Assembly: GCA_026645935.1 (NCBI GenBank)
Contig: JAPKMP010000012.1
Span: forward strand, 62,001 to 126,000
DNA: 64,000 nucleotides
Reading direction: 5' to 3'
Source: Candidatus Villigracilaceae bacterium
GTDB taxonomy: Bacteria > Chloroflexota > Anaerolineae > Anaerolineales > Villigracilaceae
Positions 40,636 through 49,524 of the stretch are shown here, piece after piece. The position numbers and the translations under genes are program-made. Within the stretch, counting starts at the first letter, position 1. Each line of letters starts with the position of its first letter. The notes beneath the pieces were generated by a model, which saw only the letters and a list, made by a program, of their open reading frames with translations, was not told the origin of the DNA and searched no databases.

Positions 40636-43040
40636 GGGAGAATTTTCACCGTACCGCGTCCGCCGTTCATTTCCACCCGGTCACCGCTCTTTACCCGCCT
40701 CGTTAAGTTTGGGATATTGACAATGATGGGCTTGCCCAACTCGCGGGCGACGATGGCAGAATGAGAAAGCGGACTGCCGCGCTCGACCAAAATCCCTGAT
40801 GCGGAAGGATACAGAAAGACCCAGCCGGGGTCGGTTCGTTCGGCAACCAAAACCTGACCGCCAAGATCGCTGATTTCGTTCACGCTGTAAACCACGCGGG
40901 CTTTTCCAGTCACAATGCCGGAGCAGCAGCCCACGCCCTGCAGATCCGCGTCATCCGCCATCGGGCGCACCAGCAGGTCACGAGGCGAATCAAGGTATGG
41001 GATGCCAAACGTCTCGAACCGGTCGGGCAGACTCACTGAACCGGTTTTGTATACCGCATACTCGGTGCGGCGCATGGACACAATGCTTTTCAAATTTTGT
41101 GTGACCGCCGTGCCATGCACAAAATCCCATATCTCACCGATGGTTAGATAATAAACATCCGCAGCCTGCGGCAATACTCCCACCTGCGCCCATTGCTTCC
41201 CAAGCGAATTCAAGATTCCGCGCAATAAACCGAACAAGCGCGAGCGCGCAAAGCGAAGGTTCTCACGATTGCGAACATACCGGCGCGCATTGTTCAAGAT
41301 CCATTGGAAGGCGAATCGTTTGTGAAGCGGCAAAGCGGACAAACGCGCTTCGGCTCGGATTCGGACCGGGGAATGCTCGGGCATCTCAGACGGATTCTTC
41401 GCCGCGGCCGCGATCATCCGGATCAACGGCAGAGGGTCATCCCGCAGATTGGGTTCCTCCAATTTGAGTTCGTTCATGCAGCGGTCGCCATAGGTTTGCA
41501 AATATTCATCAAATTCCAAACGAAAGGCGGCAATATTTTCCTGGTTCCGAATCCGCTCAAGGATTTCAACCGGCTCGAGATCGAATATGGCTCCGAGTTC
41601 CCGGTCGTTTCTAACGATGCGAGCCATCACCTGCACCCGCCTGGCGGGTTGAATCGACTCGATATCGCCATCCCCAGCCAAAAGGTCATTATGAAGCGAG
41701 TTTCCGGGTTCGAACCACTTCTCCGTCAGACGGCGTAAAATCCCGAAGAAAATCATCGCCAGAAAATCGTTCAGGATCGGGGCACGCCATTCCCCCAGCA
41801 CGCGCGTTTCAAGGTCGCGATATGACTCATGAAGTTGATGGGGCGTCATGGTCGAGAAATCCTTGGCGCGGTACTCCGCCAGGACGGTGTTGAAAGCAAG
41901 AAGAAAATCTTTCGCGCGGCGTTCGCTGGTGAGGTGTAGCCCGACCATGCGCATCCCCCAACCAAACAGAGCAAACCAACCGCCGGTTCTTTTACCGTGT
42001 GCTTCCCCTGCAGATTGCTTCACGCCCATCATTTGCTCGAGAAAACGCCGGTTTTGATCGAAGGCAGGCAGCCAGCTCAGGGCTTCATACCAGTTGAACA
42101 ATTGATAATAGACCTGCCCATTGTAAAAACCGAGCAGATTCTTCAGCACCGTCTCGTCCATTTCCTTTACGCCCATCAGGGACAGAAATTGACGATAGAC
42201 ATTCGCATATGAGCCGCGAATGATGGAAAACGTCAAAGGCGAAGTAATGCCCGAATAACTCTCGGTGATATTGGCGTTGTCCCATAGGATGTGTTCCGTG
42301 GGAATCGGCGTCGTAATGGGGCGGGCCTGAAGAATTGAAAGCCCGTCTTCGATAAAGGCAAATTCAATATCCTGCGGAGATTTGAACAGGGCTTCGATCC
42401 GACTGGAAACGGCAACCAAATCCACGACCTGACTCTTTTTTAATAAAGCCCCGTCTCCATCCCATTCTCCTGTCTCGCGGTTCACTCGAATGGTTTCCCC
42501 GCTGACAGTTCCCTGAACAAGCGCATCGCCCAATCCTTTTACAGCGGAAATCACCAGCCAGCGCGGGTCTCGCGTTGCGGGATCTGCCGTAAAAACAACA
42601 CCCGAGATAACCGCAGGCGCCATCGTTTGGAGGATCACTTCCATTTCGATCTTTTTATCTGACAATCCATTCTTAAGGCGATATGCCTGCGCCCTTTTAC
42701 CATACGCGGATGCCCAGCATTTTTTAACCGCACCGAGCAGCGCATCTTTGCCGCGAACGTTCAGAAAGGAGTCGAGCTGACCGGCAAAGGAATATTGGGC
42801 AGAGTCTTCTTCAGCGAGAGAGGAGCGAACCGCCAAATCCACATCCGGAAGTTGGCGCACAAGTTCAAGAATTTCATTTTGGATGGCCGCAGGTAAGTAT
42901 GCCTGTATGATGTTTTCTTCGTTCGCCCCGTCTGCCAAATTTGAGCGGAAGTCATCAAAGGTACGGGCGGGAACAACGACAAAAGACGGAACTCGAAAAC
43001 CCGCTTCACTCAAGACTCTTAAATTCGACGCCTTGCTCAT
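40632..43040 (-). CDS. PEP-synthase-like phosphotransferase (PPDK_N plus mobile His domain)
   Basis: An 802-residue protein. It has an ATP-grasp pyruvate/PEP-binding-type domain (about 1-250, AVRSSLAEED, SGVVFTADPATRDP), a long central domain (about 255-690, opening ITESYSGITSPLTFS) and a C-terminal swivelling domain with phosphohistidine H760 in GSPLSHSAIVAREL. Canonical PEP synthase ends in a TIM barrel that is absent here. The domain order is that of rifampicin-phosphotransferase-like enzymes, which use ATP to phosphorylate an acceptor via His. In this lipid-type operon it may phosphorylate an alcohol or prenyl acceptor. It overlaps both neighbours by 4 nt. Confidence 0.8.
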   Translation of the reverse strand: MSKASNLRVLSEAGFRVPSFVVVPARTFDDFRSNLADGANEENIIQAYLPAAIQNEILELVRQLPDVDLAVRSSLAEEDSAQYSFAGQLDSFLNVRGKDALLGAVKKCWASAYGKRAQAYRLKNGLSDKKIEMEVILQTMAPAVISGVVFTADPATRDPRWLVISAVKGLGDALVQGTVSGETIRVNRETGEWDGDGALLKKSQVVDLVAVSSRIEALFKSPQDIEFAFIEDGLSILQARPITTPIPTEHILWDNANITESYSGITSPLTFSIIRGSYANVYRQFLSLMGVKEMDETVLKNLLGFYNGQVYYQLFNWYEALSWLPAFDQNRRFLEQMMGVKQSAGEAHGKRTGGWFALFGWGMRMVGLHLTSERRAKDFLLAFNTVLAEYRAKDFSTMTPHQLHESYRDLETRVLGEWRAPILNDFLAMIFFGILRRLTEKWFEPGNSLHNDLLAGDGDIESIQPARRVQVMARIVRNDRELGAIFDLEPVEILERIRNQENIAAFRLEFDEYLQTYGDRCMNELKLEEPNLRDDPLPLIRMIAAAAKNPSEMPEHSPVRIRAEARLSALPLHKRFAFQWILNNARRYVRNRENLRFARSRLFGLLRGILNSLGKQWAQVGVLPQAADVYYLTIGEIWDFVHGTAVTQNLKSIVSMRRTEYAVYKTGSVSLPDRFETFGIPYLDSPRDLLVRPMADDADLQGVGCCSGIVTGKARVVYSVNEISDLGGQVLVAERTDPGWVFLYPSASGILVERGSPLSHSAIVARELGKPIIVNIPNLTRRVKSGDRVEMNGGRGTVKILP

Positions 43041-43960
43041 GACCAGGTCAGCCCATGCGAGCGGATCAATTCCACCGCCAAAAGAATATCGAAGGCAAAG
43101 ATGAACATCCCTGCATAAATCTGCAGGCTTGCTGCCGTCCTGCCCGTCGTTTTAATATAAAAGAACAAAACGCCAAATACGACCACCCCCAACAGCGCTG
43201 CGACCGCTGCGTGATACCACCAGGCGAAATCCATTTGAGCGCCGACGATCATACTGACCACGCCCGAAAACAACAACGCCAGCAGGCTGATGAAAGCGGA
43301 ACGATACGGTCCCATCACAGCCGAATATGTAATCAGCCCTTCGCGTTCATCCGCAGGCGCGCGCGTTTTGCGGGCAACTTCATACCCGAACCCCACTCCA
43401 TAGCTGACCCAGGCATAGAGCAATATCGGCATGGGCGCCAGCCAGAACGACCTGTCGACGGCAACGGAAAATACAAACAGACAATAACAAGGCATGATCA
43501 ACAAGTGAATAAATGCATTCGCCAGCAGATGTCTTTCAAGGATTTCCGCGATAAAAAATTCCTTGTAGATAAGCCAGGAAAAGGCAAGTACCACCAGGCA
43601 CATCACGAACGCCGGAACCCCCAAAAGAAGACTCAGTGTCACTTCGGCGACCACTGCAACGATGCCCGCATTCCGAAGTTGTTTCAACGTGACCAATCCA
43701 CGTGAAAGCACCCGCTCCGGGTGTACGATACGATCCTGCTCATAATCCTTGTGTTCGTCTATGACCCGCATATGAAAGAACATGAACAACAAAACCAGGC
43801 AACCCGCAGCGAATCTCCACGACATTTCAAGGGGCTGGCTTTTACCGAAAACCGCGCCAAGCGCAAGTAGATAGTTGGCTGTGAAATAAGAAACGATTAG
43901 GAGTCCGTTCGCATGTAAAGGAAAACGTTCCTGCAAGTATGCCCAAAAATGTTTTATCAT
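43037..43960 (-). CDS. UbiA-like membrane prenyltransferase
   Basis: This 307-residue protein has eight or nine predicted helices. The first aspartate motif lies in MRVIDEHKDYEQDRIVHPER (DxxxDxxxD form) and a second acidic motif in RKTRAPADEREG, matching the two diphosphate/Mg sites of the UbiA superfamily. Members attach isoprenoid chains to aromatic, glycerol or sugar acceptors. It starts 4 nt inside the OleC-like gene and overlaps the PEP-synthase-like gene. No quinone or chlorophyll genes are near, so a lipid-type acceptor is plausible. Acceptor and prenyl length are unknown. Confidence 0.75.
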   Translation of the reverse strand: MIKHFWAYLQERFPLHANGLLIVSYFTANYLLALGAVFGKSQPLEMSWRFAAGCLVLLFMFFHMRVIDEHKDYEQDRIVHPERVLSRGLVTLKQLRNAGIVAVVAEVTLSLLLGVPAFVMCLVVLAFSWLIYKEFFIAEILERHLLANAFIHLLIMPCYCLFVFSVAVDRSFWLAPMPILLYAWVSYGVGFGYEVARKTRAPADEREGLITYSAVMGPYRSAFISLLALLFSGVVSMIVGAQMDFAWWYHAAVAALLGVVVFGVLFFYIKTTGRTAASLQIYAGMFIFAFDILLAVELIRSHGLTWS

Positions 43961-45513
43961 CCAAATCTCTTTGTTTTCAAGCGCTTGTAATCCAACCTTG
44001 AGTTATGGCGGGCATCCACCGGCAGGCGGCGGGCTGCATGGACCTCATCCAGCGCCCAGCCATGCTCACCGCACAAGGCGCGCAATTGATTCGCCCAATC
44101 TTTTGGTTTTGGCGAATTTTCCGCGAATTCTACTATTAATACAGAACGCTCACCCAGCTTCGAGTCCGGCACTCCAATCAATGCCGCGCGGCGCACGAAC
44201 GGCAAAGCTTCCGCCATCGTTTCCACAAACACCGGGTATAAAATTTTTTCATCGCGCACAACAATCGTGTTCACCCGCCCGGCAAGCCATAAAAGACCGG
44301 TCTCGTCCTTGTAACCCATGTCACCCATGCAATGCCATAAAACGCCGTCCGAGTAGAATCGTTTATTTTTTGATTCCGCCGTCGGGTTGGAAAAATATTT
44401 CCGCGCCACATGATTCCCGCCTACCCAAATTTCACCCACCTGACCTGTCTCAAGCTCAATCCCGTCCGCACTTAGAATCCGGATTCTGACCTCGGGCACG
44501 CTTCTTCCCAACGGGATGCCTGCCCTGGGCGCTCCAGGCTTTTTTATCTCATCCATGGCATCGCTACTATTAATGACCGCAACCGGTTCCGCTTCTGTAC
44601 TGCCATAAACGTTTACGATCTCTGCGCGAGGTGCAACGCGTTCCAGTTTTTCCAATAAGAAGGGCGAAACCGGCGCTCCGCCTGTGACAATGCGCCGCAG
44701 AGGTAGAGTCCGCTGAAGGCGCAGGCAATGGTCCACAATCACAGACCAGTAAGCGGGTGGTCCCGATGCGGTTGTAACTTCATGCTGACGAATCTGTTCG
44801 AGAATCCGTTCCGGTCGAACTGCTTCCGGGCGGCGAAATGGAAAATCCGGGATGACGCTTGGCACGCCGGATGCCAGATTGTGCAAAGTCGCAATCGGGA
44901 ATGCAGGCATGTCGATATCCGAGGTGTCATTGGGCAGCGCGCGACTCAATGCGGCATGTTGTGCAGCCAGCAATCCGTGAGTGCGAATCACGCCGCGCGG
45001 ACCCAATGGATCGGTACTTCCGCCCGTAAATGTGATCAACGCCGGAGATTCGAGGTCCACTTCGCAGATTTCGGAGTGCGGTGAAAAGGAAACAGCCAGA
45101 CGATTCAACGAAAGCCTGGAATTTCCATCCGCTAGAAAAACACGGGGGATGCGGCGCAAGCCTGGTAAAAACCACCGCAGCCAATCTATCCTTTGACTAC
45201 AGATCAATCCATCCGGTCGTATCGAAGAGATCGTCTTCCCCAATTGTCCAAATCCGCTTTGCGGATCGTGGAACACCGGCGTGGCTCCCATTTTGAATAA
45301 TGCGATCAGACCAGCATAAAGGTTTAATGAAATCGGAGCCAACACAACGACCCGGCTCCTTGTATTCAAGCCGCTTCCAACAAAGCCCCCCGCCAACCGG
45401 GACGATAATTCATCAAGATGCCGAAAAGAAAAAATGGATGGATGACTTGTCGGAAAAATAAGCGCAGGACGATCCGGCTCGGGCACCGAGCCAAGCAGGG
45501 ATGCAATGTTCAT
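43957..45513 (-). CDS. AMP-dependent synthetase, OleC-like
   Basis: A 518-residue ANL-superfamily enzyme that activates a carboxylate with ATP. The P-loop is altered to TFTGGSTDPLGPRGV, where TSGTTGxPKG is usual, so the P-loop lysine is an arginine. VYGSTEAEPVA, GDMGYKDETGLLWLAGR and a final region with RLDYKRLK carry the remaining motifs. The spacing and TEAEPVA/MGDMGY context resemble OleC beta-lactone synthetases more than acyl-CoA synthetases. Product could be an acyl adenylate, thioester or lactone. It overlaps the GNAT and UbiA-like genes by 4 nt each. Confidence 0.78.
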   Translation of the reverse strand: MNIASLLGSVPEPDRPALIFPTSHPSIFSFRHLDELSSRLAGGFVGSGLNTRSRVVVLAPISLNLYAGLIALFKMGATPVFHDPQSGFGQLGKTISSIRPDGLICSQRIDWLRWFLPGLRRIPRVFLADGNSRLSLNRLAVSFSPHSEICEVDLESPALITFTGGSTDPLGPRGVIRTHGLLAAQHAALSRALPNDTSDIDMPAFPIATLHNLASGVPSVIPDFPFRRPEAVRPERILEQIRQHEVTTASGPPAYWSVIVDHCLRLQRTLPLRRIVTGGAPVSPFLLEKLERVAPRAEIVNVYGSTEAEPVAVINSSDAMDEIKKPGAPRAGIPLGRSVPEVRIRILSADGIELETGQVGEIWVGGNHVARKYFSNPTAESKNKRFYSDGVLWHCMGDMGYKDETGLLWLAGRVNTIVVRDEKILYPVFVETMAEALPFVRRAALIGVPDSKLGERSVLIVEFAENSPKPKDWANQLRALCGEHGWALDEVHAARRLPVDARHNSRLDYKRLKTKRFG

Positions 45514-46541
45514 GATCGGAGTTGCCGTGTGTACAAGGTGTACTCCCGCGTTACTTCACCCAAGCCGCCGTCAAATTTATCGGCGCGGTTGCCTGCCCGT
45601 AACATACAATGATTCACACATTTGTATCCTTTTTGCTTAAAACGCCGATACACTTCATAGGCAAGCGCCGCGCCGACCCCCTCCCCGCGGACGCGTGGCA
45701 ATACGCCAAAGGTTTTGACGTTCACCGTCCCGGTCATACGGTGATCGACAAACGAATAACATAATCCCACCGGGTTCTGCTGCGGATCCAAAATGAATAG
45801 CAACAGATCGGGGTCGAGCCTGCCAGCCGCACCCGCGTACAAGGCGCGAAATTCGTTTTCGGAAATATCAGTGAAATAATAATTTTCGCGGAACATATCT
45901 GTCGAGAGCCGGTAAACCAAGGACATTTCTGCAGATGCATCGGCTGGGTTGAAAGCCCGGACGGAATATCCCCAAGAGATCGCGCGTGAATGATATTCCC
46001 GCCACACATTCAGAACAGGATCCAGGTCGTTAACCATTTTGGTGACATAACGGGTGATGGGGGCAAAACCAAGTCTTTCCAACATTCCCGGATAATACGC
46101 CGGGTTACAGGGTTCCATGAGGAAGGTCGGCTGGTCGAAGCCTTTGGTGCGAAGGCGGTACGGGTGCCAAGTGTCAAAGTTCATCGGCGCAAAAATCGTG
46201 GATTTGGGTCCCAGTTTTGACCTCAACCAGGTCAGCGCTCCATCGACCATCCATTGCGCAGCCTGAAGATCATCATTGCAATCAAAGAAACCCAATTGTC
46301 CATAAGGCTGACCGTGTTCGTCACGCAGCAAAGGGTTGATGATGGCGGTGACTCTTCCGACAATTTCGTTTCCATTCAAGACCAAAAAATTCCGCCAGAG
46401 GGAGGAGGAAAATCCGTCGGTGAGCAACCGCTCCTCATCGGGATCGGGCAGCCAGTTCGGGTCTGAGGCGTAAAGTCGCTGTGGAAAATCCAAAAATCGT
46501 TTCAGCAAGTCCCGGTCGAAATCAAAATCCAATACCTTCAT
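45510..46541 (-). CDS. GNAT-family N-acetyltransferase-like protein
   Basis: A 343-residue protein. Its opening FPQRLYASDPNWLPDPDEERLL and the C-terminal acetyl-CoA-binding stretch TFGVLPRVRGEGVGAALAYE (R/Q-x-x-G-x-G/A type) match large GNAT-fold proteins of the YghO type. The start at 46541 is chosen because it gives a 4-nt overlap with the upstream gene, as in the rest of the operon, and because the 60 residues added by the longer frame have no family character. It may acylate an amino group of a lipid or head-group intermediate; this is inference. Confidence 0.75.
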   Translation of the reverse strand: MKVLDFDFDRDLLKRFLDFPQRLYASDPNWLPDPDEERLLTDGFSSSLWRNFLVLNGNEIVGRVTAIINPLLRDEHGQPYGQLGFFDCNDDLQAAQWMVDGALTWLRSKLGPKSTIFAPMNFDTWHPYRLRTKGFDQPTFLMEPCNPAYYPGMLERLGFAPITRYVTKMVNDLDPVLNVWREYHSRAISWGYSVRAFNPADASAEMSLVYRLSTDMFRENYYFTDISENEFRALYAGAAGRLDPDLLLFILDPQQNPVGLCYSFVDHRMTGTVNVKTFGVLPRVRGEGVGAALAYEVYRRFKQKGYKCVNHCMLRAGNRADKFDGGLGEVTREYTLYTRQLRS

Positions 46542-47164
46542 GGAGTATGAATACCGATCAGATGGAGGCAAAGATAGGCAAACGCCACAGCCAGGATGAT
46601 GATGGACTGAAGAACATATCGGGTCGGCTTTGGAAAACGCAAATTGCGAATCATGAAAAAACTCATCAGGAACAGGATCTGCGCCAGTATAAACCGGGAG
46701 ATATCCCCCAGCCAGGACCAAAGCGGAAACGCCAACACAACGAAAAGCTGACTCCAGATCACTTGCAGACCGATGTGGTAGGCAGTCCCCGCTTCCTCCA
46801 CGACGCCGGTCATGTTGAACTTCGAAAGCCTGAGCAGGCCGCCGGCGAGATATGCGAATAGCGAAATTATCGAAAGCGCGTCGTTCATGCCAATCTGAAA
46901 TAAAATGTATAACGGCAGGACCAGATATGTAAATACGTCGCAGAAACCATCCAGCTGTTTGCCGAATTCGCTTTCCAATTTCAAACGCCTCGCGATCAGG
47001 CCATCGAACATATCCGCGAACATCGCGCTCAACATGAATACGATGGCGAGACTAAGCCGACCTCGCGCAGCCTGATATAAACCGAGAGCGGAGAGCACCA
47101 AACTTCCCAGAGTTAAAACATCCACCCAGGTTGGAGAGACAATGAAATAATCTTTTCGATTCAT
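46538..47164 (-). CDS. CDP-alcohol phosphatidyltransferase
   Basis: This 208-residue membrane enzyme joins a CDP-activated lipid to an alcohol and releases CMP. The catalytic signature DGxxARx8Gx3Dx3D is complete (D54, G55, A58, R59, G68, D72, D76). About six helices are predicted. It could be a phosphatidylserine, inositol-phosphate or glycerol-phosphate type; the sequence does not decide. It overlaps the lipid-kinase-like and GNAT genes by 4 nt. With cdsA in the same operon, both steps of a CDP-lipid pathway are present. Confidence 0.9.
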   Translation of the reverse strand: MNRKDYFIVSPTWVDVLTLGSLVLSALGLYQAARGRLSLAIVFMLSAMFADMFDGLIARRLKLESEFGKQLDGFCDVFTYLVLPLYILFQIGMNDALSIISLFAYLAGGLLRLSKFNMTGVVEEAGTAYHIGLQVIWSQLFVVLAFPLWSWLGDISRFILAQILFLMSFFMIRNLRFPKPTRYVLQSIIILAVAFAYLCLHLIGIHTP

Positions 47165-48039
47165 ACGATACAGCGAAGTTTACCCGGCAAAATCTCGAAA
47201 CGAACTTCATGGATGTCCTCCCATAACTCCCCATCGATCATAAGCCGCTTGGGATTCGGAAGCTTTAATGTCAGGCAACGAGCAGGCTTCTCTTCCGCTG
47301 TCCGATAAAAATAAGTGCGGCTCAGCACAGCCAGATTATGGGTGAATTGTCCCCAAAAGCCTGCCTTCGCCAACAGAATCTCGAATTTGCCGTCGCCGGT
47401 ATCCGATTTCCGAAATGCGCGGAAATTCCCCGCATGGCGGGTATTGTTTATCATGACGTTGGTTAATTTACGTTCCTGAAAAGGGCTGTCGTCGATGGAT
47501 ACTTTCAGGGAGAAGGCAGGTTGGCGCATTGCCTGAAGGGTGGCAGACAGCGGATAACACCAACTCCCCAGTTGTTTGAAGTAGCGATTCGCCAGTGAGA
47601 CCACTTCCGCAGCGTATCCAATAGACGCAGTGCTGATGGCAAGCCGCGATCTCGTTTGGTCTGAGGATCGAAAGATTATCTGTATCAGGTCAAGTGCGCG
47701 AAATTCATTTCTTTTTGCGGCGAGGAAGGCGGCATCCAGAGAGGTGACGGCGAAGTCGCGCGCCAGCCCGTTGCCCGTTCCGCCCGCGAGAAGCAACAAA
47801 CTCTGCCGATCCAAATCCATACCGTTGACGACTTCTGCAACCGTTCCGTCGCCGCCGAAAACAGCGATATGATCACAGGTCGCGCCGCGGGCAAGTTCCT
47901 CCGCATGACCGTGGCGCTCCGTAAAGGCGACCTCTGTTTGAAGTTCATCCTCAAGGCGCCTTGCAAAGGATTCCTTCCAAGACGAGGAACGCGGATGCCC
48001 GGCAACCGGGTTGACAATTGCCAGCCAGCGGACTGTCAT
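47161..48039 (-). CDS. Diacylglycerol/lipid kinase family protein (LCB5/YegS-like)
   Basis: A 292-residue soluble or peripheral kinase of the DAGK_cat family. The nucleotide-binding motif FGGDGTVAEVVNG (GGDGT at residues 62-66) and the opening VNPVAGHPRSS are intact, and GTGNGLARDF continues the catalytic site. It transfers phosphate from ATP to a lipid hydroxyl such as diacylglycerol or a long-chain base. It is the first of seven genes linked by 4-nt overlaps and lies 24 nt after the unknown 204-residue gene. It would supply the lipid phosphate that CdsA activates. Confidence 0.9.
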   Translation of the reverse strand: MTVRWLAIVNPVAGHPRSSSWKESFARRLEDELQTEVAFTERHGHAEELARGATCDHIAVFGGDGTVAEVVNGMDLDRQSLLLLAGGTGNGLARDFAVTSLDAAFLAAKRNEFRALDLIQIIFRSSDQTRSRLAISTASIGYAAEVVSLANRYFKQLGSWCYPLSATLQAMRQPAFSLKVSIDDSPFQERKLTNVMINNTRHAGNFRAFRKSDTGDGKFEILLAKAGFWGQFTHNLAVLSRTYFYRTAEEKPARCLTLKLPNPKRLMIDGELWEDIHEVRFEILPGKLRCIV

Positions 48040-48063
48040 GTAACGATATTCTTCGCCCTGGCA

Positions 48064-48678
48064 TTAATGCACAGTGATTTCCTCGCGCCAGTCGACGTAC
48101 CATTTGGCTAAGCCCGCCCAATCGGATACCTTACCAGAGGCGTCTGCGGCTAGCACCCTGCGCTGAAAATCCAGAAGTTGGGCGGGAGTCAGCGCCAGCC
48201 TCCGGTTCGGCGTGCCATGCAGACCGGGAATCACCAGCCATTGTTTGTTGACGTAGACGATCGTAAGCTGAAGGTCCTCGTTGCCACTCGGGTCGATCAG
48301 AACTTCCTGCCAATACGTATCGACCTTGACGATCTTATGCACGGCGGTGTTGCTCAGGATCGGCATCGCCAATGCGGCTTTCAGGCAGGGCACCATCATG
48401 AACTTCACGATCCGATATTCTTCCTCGGCGCTGATCGTGTCATCCGAGAATGCCTGTACCAGGTTGCCCACATTTTCGCTTTTCAACGGAATGACGAAGT
48501 TCGGCTTTTTGGCATGAAACCCGGATACCACCTCCGCGCTGTCTCCACGATGCAGAATGGTATATTTTTCACCCGTATCCGTTATTTCAAGATGAACCTG
48601 GGTAAACAAACCCTTGAACCACTCAAGCACGGACTTCTTTTGGGTCAATTGTTCAAGCAAAGATTGATTCGAACTCAT
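48064..48678 (-). CDS. Unknown 204-residue protein at the head of the lipid-type operon
   Basis: A soluble protein without signal peptide. The first 110 residues (LEWFKGLFTQVHLEITDTGEKY, GFHAKKPNFVIPL, ISAEEEYRIVKFMM) loosely recall a sterol-carrier (SCP2-like) fold, a lipid-binding type, but the match is weak. The second half (QLTIVYVNKQWLVIPGLHG, LDFQRRVLAADASG) was not recognised. A good Shine-Dalgarno sequence (AGGAGG) precedes the ATG. It lies 24 nt before the lipid-kinase-like gene on the same strand, so it is probably co-expressed and might carry a lipid intermediate. Confidence 0.6.
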   Translation of the reverse strand: MSSNQSLLEQLTQKKSVLEWFKGLFTQVHLEITDTGEKYTILHRGDSAEVVSGFHAKKPNFVIPLKSENVGNLVQAFSDDTISAEEEYRIVKFMMVPCLKAALAMPILSNTAVHKIVKVDTYWQEVLIDPSGNEDLQLTIVYVNKQWLVIPGLHGTPNRRLALTPAQLLDFQRRVLAADASGKVSDWAGLAKWYVDWREEITVH

Positions 48679-48717
48679 GAGAACCTCCTATCGGACTCCG
48701 GTCGGATTATTCGGGTT

Positions 48718-48745
48718 ATTATGACAGATTTCGTCAAAAAAGCAA
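48718..48745 (-). promoter_or_regulatory. Candidate promoter of the lipid-type operon
   Basis: On the minus strand TTGCTT (48740-48745) and CATAAT (48718-48723) are separated by 16 bases. They lie about 40 nt upstream of the first gene and within the gap after the methyltransferase stop. Match to consensus is moderate. Confidence 0.35.
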
Positions 48746-48749
48746 GACG

Positions 48750-49442
48750 TTATATGTTCAGCCACCACACACCGGTACATTCCGGCAGAATCGTCCATTT
48801 TTTTTGTCCGACCTGATTCGCCAACTCGTCGCCGAAGAAGAAGCGGGAAAGCTCATCTGCTTCAGCAAGGGATTCAAACATGTAATCCGTGCGGATCCAT
48901 TTGTTTCGAAATCCGACTTCATCCAACCATGGATAAAAATCCTTGAGGTGTTCGAGCCTGACGGGAGACTCGTTCCCCGTACCAAACGATTCAAAGAGGA
49001 CGATGGGGCTTCCCGGCTTTAGAACGCGTTTCATTTCCGCGAGCCAATTCTCCAGTTCTCTCTTCCAAGTATCAGGATTCCATACCGCCAGGTAACTTAC
49101 ACTCCACCCAGAGACAGCCAGGTTGGCAGATTGATCCGACACGGGGAGTTTTCTATGATCGGCGATTTCCACCCGCCAGTTCGACAATCCGCTTTTGACT
49201 AATTTCTCGCGGCAAACCCGCAGCATTTCCTCCGACACGTCAAAGGCGCGGACGCCAGTCACATGCGGCGCAAGCATGCAGGCCAATCTCCCGGTGCCCG
49301 CTCCGAGGTCCAAAACGAGGCGGTCTTCGAGAGGCGTGATCTCCTTCAGGGATTTGAGAATGTTTCCCTGATAATCCTCGCGCGCGATCAACGCCTCGTA
49401 TTTATCCCCTTCGGTCTTGTAGATTTCTTCCTGAGTAGTCAT
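48750..49442 (-). CDS. SAM-dependent class I methyltransferase
   Basis: This 230-residue methyltransferase has motif I in VLDLGAGTGRLACML (about residues 42-56), a following acidic residue in RAFDVSEEM and a VSGWSVSYL motif IV region. It uses S-adenosylmethionine on an unknown small molecule. The start at 49442 was chosen because the sequence upstream has no family character. It is 71 nt upstream of the lipid-type operon on the same strand, so co-transcription is possible but not shown. Confidence 0.85.
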   Translation of the reverse strand: MTTQEEIYKTEGDKYEALIAREDYQGNILKSLKEITPLEDRLVLDLGAGTGRLACMLAPHVTGVRAFDVSEEMLRVCREKLVKSGLSNWRVEIADHRKLPVSDQSANLAVSGWSVSYLAVWNPDTWKRELENWLAEMKRVLKPGSPIVLFESFGTGNESPVRLEHLKDFYPWLDEVGFRNKWIRTDYMFESLAEADELSRFFFGDELANQVGQKKWTILPECTGVWWLNI

Positions 49443-49524
49443 GGGCTGATTATAAATCAGTCCCCTGGCGGGTTTTTTGACCAGAGGCGGTTGTGCTATT
49501 CTCCTGCAACAAAGGAGAAGACAG

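Noticed and set aside
43037-43960. Archaeal-type ether-lipid synthesis based on the UbiA-like and CdsA-like genes
   Set aside because: No geranylgeranylglyceryl-phosphate synthase or glycerol-1-phosphate dehydrogenase is in the window; the idea is not supported beyond the UbiA fold.
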